Assembly (NCBI GenBank): GCA_023445445.1
Contig: JAEXLD010000001.1
Span: forward strand, 1-64,000
DNA length: 64,000 nt
From: Bacillota bacterium
GTDB lineage: Bacteria; Bacillota; Clostridia; Clostridiales; Clostridiaceae
Direction of reading: 5' to 3'
Within the stretch, counting starts at the first letter, position 1; every line of letters starts with the position of its first letter. The notes below the pieces were generated by a model that worked only from the letters and a program-made list of their open reading frames with translations, made no database searches and had not been told where the DNA came from. Both the position numbers and the translations under genes were made by a program. Positions 18,183 through 26,491 of the stretch are shown here, piece by piece.

Positions 18183-19770
18183 AACTTTAATAGTAGATGA
18201 CGAACCATTCATAAGGCAAGGTCTTAGGGTTTTAATTGATTGGGAAAAATATGGATATGAAATTGTAGATGAAGCTGAAAATGGAATAAAGGCTATAGAA
18301 AAAATAAAAGAAAAAGATATTGATTTAGTTATAACAGATATAAAAATGCCAGAAATGGATGGCCTTGAACTTATTGAATATGTATATAAAAGTATAAAAA
18401 GAAAAGTTAATTTCATTGTTTTAAGTGGATATTGTGAGTTTGAATATGCTAGAAAAGCTATAAGGTATAATGTACAAGATTATATTTTAAAGCCTATACA
18501 AAGAGAGGAGCTTATAAACTCATTAGGAAAGATACAGGAAAAATATATAAAAGTATCTCTTGAAAATGAAGAAAAGCAAAATAATGAAAAACTTATTTAT
18601 GATAAATATATATGTGAGTTAATATCAGGACGATATGATAAAAAAAGTATAAATTATATAAAAAATAAACTTGATCATAAAAGTGAAATTAGATATATAA
18701 ATATTGAAGTTAACTATAATGAAGACAAATATTCAAATTTGTCCCATGAAGATAAAAGATTAGGGCAACACAAGTTATATAATAGAATATTAGAATGGTT
18801 AGATAAAGACCATTATAATGTTATATTTGATGTAACTAATGAAAAAGAGTGTTATGATGTTGGATTTATTTATGAAAAAAGGCTTTCACGAGAGAAATGT
18901 ATAAATGAAAAGGAATATATAACAAACCTTATAAACTATATAAGGGAAGGTTATATGTATGATTTCTTTATTTATATAGGACAAAGAGTAGATAAAATTG
19001 AAGATCTTGAAATATCATATAAATCAGCTATTATAGCAAAAATGCTTTCAAATTTTTCTATGGACAGTAAAATACTATACTATGATGATGTAATGAATAA
19101 TCCTAAGACATATACTATTGAAAAAAAGTATATGGATAATTTAATTAAGGCCATTGAGGAAAATTCTACAGAAGATATAATGATTTGCATAGATGAGTTT
19201 TATAATAGCTTTAAAAATCATTATATAGATTTAGAAATTATATCAATAAATATAAATTATTTGTTATGTAATCTTATAAGTATAGCTAAAAATATTGATG
19301 AAAACGTAAATCAAGAAAAAATAGCTCAATATATAAGTTTAGGAATATTTAATGGAAATATGAGTAGAGGAAGTTCTAAGCATTTAAAGAAGTTCTCTAT
19401 AGAATTTTCTAATTATTTAGTGCAGCTTAGACAAAATAATTCCCAAGGAATATTAGATCATATTAATAAAGAAATATCAGAGCATTATATGGAGAAATTA
19501 AGTTTAAAATCCTTAGGTGAAAAATATTATATTAATAGCGCATATTTAGGACAAGTATTTAAAAAACAATATAATATGAGTTTTAAGGATTACTTAAATG
19601 CTTATAGGATTGACAGAGCAGAAGAATTATTAATGAATAGTAATGAGAAAATATATAAAATTTCAGAACAAGTGGGTTATAACAATACTGATTATTTTAT
19701 AAACAAATTTGTGCAACTAAAAGGAAAAACTCCATTGCAATATAGGAAAAAGAAAAAAGTTGAAATATAA
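18175..19770 (+). CDS. Response regulator with AraC DNA-binding domain, YesN-like
   Basis: A 531-residue response regulator. The receiver domain (about 1-120) has acidic pocket VDDE, phospho-acceptor D55 in LVITDIKMPEMDG and Lys in DYILKPI. A long YesN-type middle region follows. The C-terminus is an AraC double HTH (about 430-530), with GYNNTDYFINKFVQLKGKTPLQYR at its end. It is the partner of the kinase just upstream and the likely activator of the xylo-oligosaccharide genes. The next gene starts 170 bases later behind a cre-like site, so a new transcript probably starts there. Confidence 0.92.
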   Translation: MIKTLIVDDEPFIRQGLRVLIDWEKYGYEIVDEAENGIKAIEKIKEKDIDLVITDIKMPEMDGLELIEYVYKSIKRKVNFIVLSGYCEFEYARKAIRYNVQDYILKPIQREELINSLGKIQEKYIKVSLENEEKQNNEKLIYDKYICELISGRYDKKSINYIKNKLDHKSEIRYINIEVNYNEDKYSNLSHEDKRLGQHKLYNRILEWLDKDHYNVIFDVTNEKECYDVGFIYEKRLSREKCINEKEYITNLINYIREGYMYDFFIYIGQRVDKIEDLEISYKSAIIAKMLSNFSMDSKILYYDDVMNNPKTYTIEKKYMDNLIKAIEENSTEDIMICIDEFYNSFKNHYIDLEIISININYLLCNLISIAKNIDENVNQEKIAQYISLGIFNGNMSRGSSKHLKKFSIEFSNYLVQLRQNNSQGILDHINKEISEHYMEKLSLKSLGEKYYINSAYLGQVFKKQYNMSFKDYLNAYRIDRAEELLMNSNEKIYKISEQVGYNNTDYFINKFVQLKGKTPLQYRKKKKVEI

Positions 19771-19816
19771 ATATAGAGAATATTAGATTATTTTATTAAT
19801 AAAAATAGAAACGACA

Positions 19817-19830
19817 ATTAAGCGTTTACA
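19817..19830 (+). promoter_or_regulatory. cre-like (CcpA) site, second copy
   Basis: ATTAAGCGTTTACA keeps all fixed cre positions except the first two (12 of 14). It lies about 112 bases upstream of the second binding-protein gene. The leader between it and the ATG also has a small hairpin (ACTTCC 19882 with GGAAGT 19901). Confidence 0.45.
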
Positions 19831-19942
19831 ATAACATATAAAATTATATATAAAAGATAGATTTTTAAATTTTTATTTAGAACTTCCAATGGTAATATAA
19901 GGAAGTGAAGAGAATTAATAAAAGGTGTGGGGGTATTGGTAA

Positions 19943-21256
19943 ATGAATAAAAATTTAAAAAAAATGCTATCTTCTATAGCAAGCTTATTTATTATTTCAA
20001 CCTTAATGGTTGGGTGTAAAAGCTCTGGAAATGTACAAAGTGAGAGTGGAAAGACAGAAAAAACAAAATTAACATTATGGCAAATTCAAACTGCAGAAGC
20101 AAAGAATGTGATACATCGTGCTGTAGATAGATTTACAAAGGAAAATCCACAGTACGAAGTAGAAATAGTTGATATGAGTAATGACTCCTATAAACAAAAG
20201 TTAGCTATGGCTATGAGTTCAAATCAAATTCCAGATATATTTATTAACTGGGGAGGAGCAACATTAATTGACTATGTAGACTCTAATTTAGTTGCAGATT
20301 TAACAGAGTACATGGATAAAGACAATTATAAAGATAAATTTCTTAATGCAGCAATAGAGCAATGTTCTGTTAATGAAAAAATATATGCAGTACCAGTGGA
20401 AGGAGTATCTGTTGCAGGATTTTATTATAATAAGGAAATATTTAAAAAATATGGCTTAGAAGAACCTAAGACATTAAGTGAATTAGAAGCTATTTGTAAT
20501 AAGTTAAAGGAAAATGATGTTACACCTTTTGCTTTAGCCAATGCAACTAAGTGGACAGGCTCAATGTATTATATGTATTTAGTAGCAAGATATGGTGGGT
20601 TACAACCATTTGCTGATGCAGTTTCAGGAAAAGGTTCATTTGAAAATGAATCCTTTGAATATGCAGGAAATAAGATTCAAGAATGGGTAAACAAAGGATA
20701 TTTTAATGATGGATTTAATGGAATGGATGATGATAGCGGACAAGCTAGACAATTATTATATAAAGGTGATGCTGCAATGGAACTAATGGGATCATGGTTT
20801 ACATCAACTGTTTTAGGTGAAAATCCTGATTTTAAAGATAGTCTTGGGTTCTTCCCATTTCCAGCAGTAGAAGGATCAAAAGCTGATCAAACAATAATGG
20901 CAGGTATAATTGGAGATAACTTATATTCAGTATCACAAAATTGTAAAGATAAAGAAGGTGCATTTAAGGTAATTCAAAGTTTATTAGATGATCAAGCAGT
21001 AAAAGATCGTAAGGATTTAGGTAGAATAGGTGTATTTAAGGATTTCAAACCTGAAGATCCATTAACTCAAAAGATTTTTGATGCTGTAGGAAACGCTTCT
21101 GGAGTTCAATTATGGTATGATCAATATTTACCAGCAGAAGTTGCTGAAATTCACAAATCAACATCACAAGAAGTTTTTGGTTTAACAAAAACACCTAAGG
21201 AAGCAAATAAAGAATTACAAGAAGCTATGAAGTCATATAACGAAAAAAATAAATAA
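19943..21256 (+). CDS. Oligosaccharide-binding lipoprotein, CUT1 family
   Basis: A 437-residue family 1 solute-binding protein of usual length, distinct from the large LplA-like protein at 8101. The signal peptide ends in lipobox LMVGC with Cys25. The body has the common pattern LTLWQ, FTKENPQYEVE and IPDIFINWGG. GGTGTGGGGG lies upstream of the ATG. It begins the second transporter/sensor set, and a long hairpin separates it from its permeases. The ligand is probably an undecorated xylo-oligosaccharide, inferred only from the neighbouring GH8/GH43 genes. Confidence 0.88.
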   Translation: MNKNLKKMLSSIASLFIISTLMVGCKSSGNVQSESGKTEKTKLTLWQIQTAEAKNVIHRAVDRFTKENPQYEVEIVDMSNDSYKQKLAMAMSSNQIPDIFINWGGATLIDYVDSNLVADLTEYMDKDNYKDKFLNAAIEQCSVNEKIYAVPVEGVSVAGFYYNKEIFKKYGLEEPKTLSELEAICNKLKENDVTPFALANATKWTGSMYYMYLVARYGGLQPFADAVSGKGSFENESFEYAGNKIQEWVNKGYFNDGFNGMDDDSGQARQLLYKGDAAMELMGSWFTSTVLGENPDFKDSLGFFPFPAVEGSKADQTIMAGIIGDNLYSVSQNCKDKEGAFKVIQSLLDDQAVKDRKDLGRIGVFKDFKPEDPLTQKIFDAVGNASGVQLWYDQYLPAEVAEIHKSTSQEVFGLTKTPKEANKELQEAMKSYNEKNK

Positions 21257-21269
21257 TAGTATTAATGAA

Positions 21270-21328
21270 AGGCTATTACAAAGACATTATATTTTAAAGT
21301 AATAAAAATTAGATGTTTGTAATAGCCT
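21270..21328 (+). terminator. Intercistronic hairpin after second binding-protein gene
   Basis: A perfect 13-base stem (21270-21282 with 21316-21328, arms AGGCTATTACAAA and its complement) encloses a 33-base A+T-rich loop. No T run follows. Position and form parallel the hairpin at 9799, although the sequences differ. Confidence 0.6.
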
Positions 21329-21355
21329 AAAAATTAATATAAAGGAGAGAATAAT

Positions 21356-22255
21356 ATGCAAGCTAATATTAGCAGCTTAGAAAAAAAACGTGCTTTATCC
21401 ACTAAAAGAGCAGCCATTATTTTTTTAGTACCAGCATGTATATTTCTTCTAGTATTTATAGTGTATCCAATTATTTATTCTATTAGATTAAGTACATTTG
21501 AATGGAATGGAATTGGATTGAATAAGACCTTTATAGGGCTAATGAATTGGAAGGAATTAATAAGTGATAATATTTTTAGAAAAGCTTTATTTAATAATAT
21601 AATTATAATGATATTATCTATCTCAATTCAGTTACCTATTGGAATGCTTCTTGCAACTTTTTTAGATTTTGGAGGGAAAAAGCTAAATATATTTAAGGTA
21701 ATTTGGTTTATACCAATGCTAATGTCCTCTGTGGCTATTGGATATTTGTTTAGATATGCATTGGATGCTAATACAGGAATAATTACTGGAATCTCAAAGA
21801 TTTTAGGGGGAAAGTCTATAGATTTATTAGGTAATCCCAAAACTGCATTATTAACTATTACAGTTGCAATATGTTGGCAGTTTATTCCTTTTTATATGGT
21901 TTATTTTTTAGCTTCCTATACTAATATTCCATCCGATTTATATGAAGCAGCAATTATAGATGGAGCAACCAAAAATCAATATTTTTGGAGAGTAGCATTA
22001 CCAATAATGAAACCTGCTATAAAAAGTGCAATTGTACTATCAATGGTTGGCTCACTAAAATATTTTGATTTGATTTATGTTATGACAGGTGGAGGACCAG
22101 GATCATCATCTGAATTGATGGCGACATATATGTATAAAAATGCTTTTGCTTCACAAAGGATGGGATATGGATCTACAATTGCAACAGGAATGTTTATAAT
22201 TATAACTTTTATTTCACTATTTACAATTAAAATACTAAATAGGGAGGAAGAATAG
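21356..22255 (+). CDS. Sugar ABC permease (CUT1, MalF/UgpA type)
   Basis: A 299-residue permease with six membrane segments and EAA loop EAAIIDGATKNQYFWRVALPIMKP near residue 199. AAAGGAGAG precedes the ATG. Its TAG stop shares its last base with the GTG start of the next permease. It pairs with the binding protein at 19943 and, like the first transporter, has no ATPase in the cluster. Confidence 0.9.
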   Translation: MQANISSLEKKRALSTKRAAIIFLVPACIFLLVFIVYPIIYSIRLSTFEWNGIGLNKTFIGLMNWKELISDNIFRKALFNNIIIMILSISIQLPIGMLLATFLDFGGKKLNIFKVIWFIPMLMSSVAIGYLFRYALDANTGIITGISKILGGKSIDLLGNPKTALLTITVAICWQFIPFYMVYFLASYTNIPSDLYEAAIIDGATKNQYFWRVALPIMKPAIKSAIVLSMVGSLKYFDLIYVMTGGGPGSSSELMATYMYKNAFASQRMGYGSTIATGMFIIITFISLFTIKILNREEE

Positions 22256-23106
22256 TGATTTTTATGAGAAGAAAATTTATAATGAAAAGTATTTCACTAA
22301 AATGTTTTATTGGTATACTAGTAACAATGTGGGTTTTAATTACTATGATTCCTTTTTTATTTATGATATTGTCCGGATTTAAAGAACAGTTTGAATTACT
22401 TATGGGCAATGTCTTTGATTTGCCAAAAAGCTTATTTTTAGGCAATTATATTGAAGTTTTTAAAGGAAATATTTTTATATATTTTAAAAATAGCACAATA
22501 GTTTTAATTGTGTCTCTTATACTTTTACTGTGTACAAGTGCTTTTGCATCATATCCATTATCAAGATTTAAATTTAAGCTTAGAAAACCTATTTACTCTA
22601 TAATAGTAGCTTTAATGTCAGTACCAGTACATGTAACTTTACTTCCTATATTTATAATGATTACTAAAATAGGTTTATATGATAGTATTTGGGCATTAAT
22701 TGGACCATATGTAGCATTTAATTTGCCTATATCAATTTTTATTTTAGTTACATTTATGAAGCAAATTCCCAAAGAACTTGAAGAAGCAGCTGAAATTGAT
22801 GGCTGTAGTAAATATAGGATTTTCTTTAGTATTATTTTACCATTAACAAAGCCTGGATTAGCTACTTTAGCAATTTATAATGGCGTAAGTATATGGAATG
22901 AGTTTAGTTTTGCCTTAACATTAACACAATCATTGAATAATAGAACATTACCTTTATCAATATGGGAGTATCAAGGACAGTATACAATGAATGTACCTAT
23001 GATTATGTCTGTACTTACAATTTCTATGTTACCAATGATAATTGCATTTATTTTTGGACAGGATAAGTTAATTAAAGGAATGATGGCAGGAGCTGTAAAG
23101 GGTTAA
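22255..23106 (+). CDS. Sugar ABC permease (CUT1, MalG/UgpE type)
   Basis: A 283-residue second permease with six membrane segments and EAA loop EAAEIDGCSKYRIFFSIILPLTKP near residue 177. The likely start is the GTG at 22255, which overlaps the previous stop by one base and lies six bases behind AGGGAGGA; an ATG at 22264 would be too far from that site. It completes the membrane channel of the second oligosaccharide transporter. The sensor kinase gene follows after 30 bases, so transporter and sensor are probably co-transcribed. Confidence 0.88.
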   Translation: MIFMRRKFIMKSISLKCFIGILVTMWVLITMIPFLFMILSGFKEQFELLMGNVFDLPKSLFLGNYIEVFKGNIFIYFKNSTIVLIVSLILLLCTSAFASYPLSRFKFKLRKPIYSIIVALMSVPVHVTLLPIFIMITKIGLYDSIWALIGPYVAFNLPISIFILVTFMKQIPKELEEAAEIDGCSKYRIFFSIILPLTKPGLATLAIYNGVSIWNEFSFALTLTQSLNNRTLPLSIWEYQGQYTMNVPMIMSVLTISMLPMIIAFIFGQDKLIKGMMAGAVKG

Positions 23107-23136
23107 AAATTAAAAGAATTTAGAGATGATAAAATT

Positions 23137-24915
23137 ATGAAAGATTTGATGATTAAGTTTATAAATAAATTTAATATAAAAAAGTTTAATTATAAAGTTA
23201 CAATAGTATTTATTTTGTCTATTTTATTAACTAATATATTGATAATTTTCACTGTTTATCAGTTAGCTGGAAAAGAGATTACAGAAAAATCCAGCGCATT
23301 TGTTAAAGGGCAATTTGAAAAGATAACTGAAAATTTAGGAATAACTTTAAAAAATTTTATTGAGATATCTAATATAATATCTTCAGATAATAGTATTAAA
23401 GAATTCTTGACAAATGAAGATGAAAAGTCTACAAAATACAATTATGATTCCAGTGAAGTTTATAACTTAATAAGATATATTTTAGATTCTAATAGTTATA
23501 TTGATTATATAGGATTAGTTAAGTTAAATGGGAATGGTGTTGTATATGTAGGAGAACAATGGACTAATGATAGGTTTAGAGAAAAGACAGTAGAAGGATA
23601 TAGTAGATCACTAATTAGTAATTTTGATAATTGTAAAATTAATATAGAAAAGAAAGTTTTTAATGAAGAAGAATATGTCTTAAATATTTATCAACCAGTT
23701 TATGAGAAGTATCTATTTAATAATAATATTATTGGTATATTAGTAATTGGCATTGGTGAAAGTCATATAAATGAGTTTTATTCCAATTTAGATAAAGATT
23801 TAAGGGTAAAAACTTATTTAACTTATAAGAATGGTGAGATAATTTCAAATGAATATAAAGATATAATAGGTGTTGAAAGTCAATATAAGGATTTTCTAAA
23901 GGGGAAAAGTGGAGAAAAGAAAATAAACAACAATGTTATTATTTATAAGGATATAGCTGAGTGGGATTGGTATATGGTAGGAGAAATACCTGAAGAGTCA
24001 TTATTAAAAGATACTAAAGATGTAATAGTCATAATAATCCTATGGGTTATAGTTATTGATTTAATAATCAGTATAGGTTTTTATAAGTTTAGTAAAAGCC
24101 TATACAGACCTATGGATTTAATAATAAAAAAGATGGAAGAAGTATCTACAGGAAATCTAAATGTTAGAATAAGTGAAGAATGGAAGGGCAAAGATTTCAG
24201 ACAACTATCTAATGGATTTAATATAATGATATCCCAAATTAATTTACTTATGGATAAAATAAAGAAAGAACAAGAGGAAATAAAGCAAATTGAGTTAAAT
24301 AAACTACAATCTCAAATTCAACCACATTTTTTATATAATACCTTAGAGTGTATTCATTGGCAGGCTTTATCTGATGGAAATAGAATAGTATCTAGAATGG
24401 TGAAAGCTTTAGCTAATTATTACAGATTGTCTTTAAGTAAAGGGAGAGATTTAGTTACTCTTTCAGAAGAATTATCAAATATTGAAAATTACTTAATTAT
24501 TCAAAATGCAAGATATAGTGATATTATTCAATTACAAATAGATGTTCAGGATAACATAATGAAGATATTAATTCCTAAAATAACATTACAACCATTAATT
24601 GAAAATTCAATTTATCATGGAATACGTGTAAAAGAGAGAATAAAAGGAAAAATAATTATAACAGCATACGAGGAAGAAAATAAAATTATTATTTCTGTTA
24701 TAGACGATGGTATTGGCATGAAAGAGGAACAAATTTCAAATATAAATAAATCTATATCACAATTAGATGAAAGTAAGGGGTATGGAATTAAAAATGTAAA
24801 TAAAAGAATAGAAATAATGTTTGGTATAGAGTATGGATTAGTCTATAAACAAAATAAATATGGTGGAACTACAGTTGACATTATTTTGCCAAAGGGGTGT
24901 GCTAATAATGTATAA
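23137..24915 (+). CDS. Sensor histidine kinase, YesM-like (second)
   Basis: A 592-residue membrane kinase. Membrane segments near residues 20-45 and 290-312 flank a Cache-like extracellular domain. HAMP follows (RPMDLIIKKMEEVSTGNLNVRI, about 325-350), then a HisK domain (IQPHFLYNTLE, H397) and GHKL ATPase (LIENSIYHG, DDGIGM). The ribosome site is weak, so it may depend on translation of the permease genes. It overlaps its response regulator by eight bases, as the first pair does. Probably senses the ligand of the adjacent transporter. Confidence 0.9.
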   Translation: MKDLMIKFINKFNIKKFNYKVTIVFILSILLTNILIIFTVYQLAGKEITEKSSAFVKGQFEKITENLGITLKNFIEISNIISSDNSIKEFLTNEDEKSTKYNYDSSEVYNLIRYILDSNSYIDYIGLVKLNGNGVVYVGEQWTNDRFREKTVEGYSRSLISNFDNCKINIEKKVFNEEEYVLNIYQPVYEKYLFNNNIIGILVIGIGESHINEFYSNLDKDLRVKTYLTYKNGEIISNEYKDIIGVESQYKDFLKGKSGEKKINNNVIIYKDIAEWDWYMVGEIPEESLLKDTKDVIVIIILWVIVIDLIISIGFYKFSKSLYRPMDLIIKKMEEVSTGNLNVRISEEWKGKDFRQLSNGFNIMISQINLLMDKIKKEQEEIKQIELNKLQSQIQPHFLYNTLECIHWQALSDGNRIVSRMVKALANYYRLSLSKGRDLVTLSEELSNIENYLIIQNARYSDIIQLQIDVQDNIMKILIPKITLQPLIENSIYHGIRVKERIKGKIIITAYEEENKIIISVIDDGIGMKEEQISNINKSISQLDESKGYGIKNVNKRIEIMFGIEYGLVYKQNKYGGTTVDIILPKGCANNV

Positions 24916-26452
24916 AACAATGATTGTTGATGATGAAGAGATGATAAGAAAAGGTATATTCAACTTTATTAAATGGAGCGATTTTGGAATAAGTGAAGTA
25001 GAAATGGCTTCATCAGGAATTGAAGCTTTAGATTTAATGAAAGAAAGCAAGTTCGATATTATGATAACTGACATATGTATGAGAGAAATGGATGGACTAG
25101 CTTTAGTGAATAAAGTAAATTCATTGAATGAAAAAACAAAAATAATAGTTTTAACAGGTTATGATAATTTTGAATATGCGCAGAAATGTTGCAAAATGAA
25201 AGTGGATGATTATATATTAAAACCAGTTGATGAAATAGAACTTGAAAAGACAATTAAAAGATTGATATATGATATAGAAAATGAGAAAACAAAAACATTT
25301 AATGAAAAAAATAATAATAGAATAAGTGGATTATCAGAACAATTGAAGATAGAGCAAATAATGCAAAACTTAATTTATAAAAAAATAGAAAGTGATAGCA
25401 GGAAACATATATCAGAATATTTCAAAGTAGATGGTTTCATACAAGTGGCAATAGTATTTCCATTTATAGATGATAATCCAAGGTGGAAACAGCATTTTGA
25501 ACTTTTAAATCTATCAATTAAACAAGCATGTATTGAAACTTTTGATTGTAATAGAGAAGGAATTACCTTTGAAGATGAGAATAAAAATATAGTAATTGCT
25601 ATGTGTATAGATTCTAATTTAAAGAAATCAAATGATAAGATAAATATTTTATCTCAGTATTTAAAAGATGAATATAACATTAGACCAAAAATAATTCTTG
25701 GTAGTTTAGTTAATGAAATAAATAAAATAAATATTTCTTATAATGATGCTTTTAGAATATTAAATAAAGAAAAGGCTATAAAATTTCAAAATTATGATGA
25801 AAAAGGATTAATTTTATTTAGAAATAGAATAGATAATATAAAAAATAAACTAATGAATAATATAGACAATTTAGACAAGCTTATGGATAATTTTGAAACT
25901 TTTGTAGAGCTAATTGATGTATATAATTTATCAAATGATTTAGTTAAAAAAACTTGTTTTGATATTGGGTGCGGAGTATTCTTTTCTTGTATCAATAAGA
26001 AAGCAGAAATTAATGATAATATTTTCAATTCATTTTTAATTGCATTACAAAACTGTAATATAGATGATGAGGTTAAAATAACAAGAGATTTTATATTAAA
26101 TCTTCTTAAAGCTGATATAGGAGAAAGTAATGAAGTTATTAGAAAAGCTAAGGCATTCATTAATGGGCATTTAAACGAAGAAGTATCTGTTTATAGCATT
26201 GCAGAGATGCTGTATTTAACACCAACTTATTTTTCAAAATTATTTAAACATATTACTGGTGAAGGTTGTAATAGTTATATAATTCGTAAACGTATAGAAA
26301 AAGCTAAATCCTTATTAAATACTACTAGTATGAAAACAAGAAAAATAGCATCTTTAGTTGGATATAAGGATACAAATTATTTTTCACTGGCTTTTAAAAA
26401 ACAAACTGGAATGTCACCAACTGAATATAGAGAAAATTTAGTGAAAAATTAA
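24908..26452 (+). CDS. Response regulator with AraC DNA-binding domain (second)
   Basis: A 514-residue YesN-like regulator. The receiver has VDDE, D55 in MITDICMREMDG (the usual KMP is CMR here) and Lys in DYILKPV. The C-terminal AraC HTH is at about 415-512 and ends with GYKDTNYFSLAFKKQTGMSPTEYR. ATG 24908 has AAAGGGG before it and gives a normal receiver N-terminus; an earlier start at 24860 would add residues not found in the family. Last gene of the locus, closed by a strong terminator. Confidence 0.92.
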   Translation: MYKTMIVDDEEMIRKGIFNFIKWSDFGISEVEMASSGIEALDLMKESKFDIMITDICMREMDGLALVNKVNSLNEKTKIIVLTGYDNFEYAQKCCKMKVDDYILKPVDEIELEKTIKRLIYDIENEKTKTFNEKNNNRISGLSEQLKIEQIMQNLIYKKIESDSRKHISEYFKVDGFIQVAIVFPFIDDNPRWKQHFELLNLSIKQACIETFDCNREGITFEDENKNIVIAMCIDSNLKKSNDKINILSQYLKDEYNIRPKIILGSLVNEINKINISYNDAFRILNKEKAIKFQNYDEKGLILFRNRIDNIKNKLMNNIDNLDKLMDNFETFVELIDVYNLSNDLVKKTCFDIGCGVFFSCINKKAEINDNIFNSFLIALQNCNIDDEVKITRDFILNLLKADIGESNEVIRKAKAFINGHLNEEVSVYSIAEMLYLTPTYFSKLFKHITGEGCNSYIIRKRIEKAKSLLNTTSMKTRKIASLVGYKDTNYFSLAFKKQTGMSPTEYRENLVKN

Positions 26453-26491
26453 AAACACATTATGCAGTTTTTGCATAATGTGTTTTTAATT
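26447..26491. terminator. Bidirectional terminator between regulator and nadE
   Basis: A perfect 20-base inverted repeat (26447-26466 with 26472-26491) with a 5-base loop and A/T-rich outer arms. It serves both convergent genes; the nadE stop codon starts in its last base. Confidence 0.9.

Noticed and set aside
25792..26160. 122-codon minus-strand frame inside the second response regulator
   Set aside because: Shadow frame produced by A+T-rich coding sequence; no start signal.
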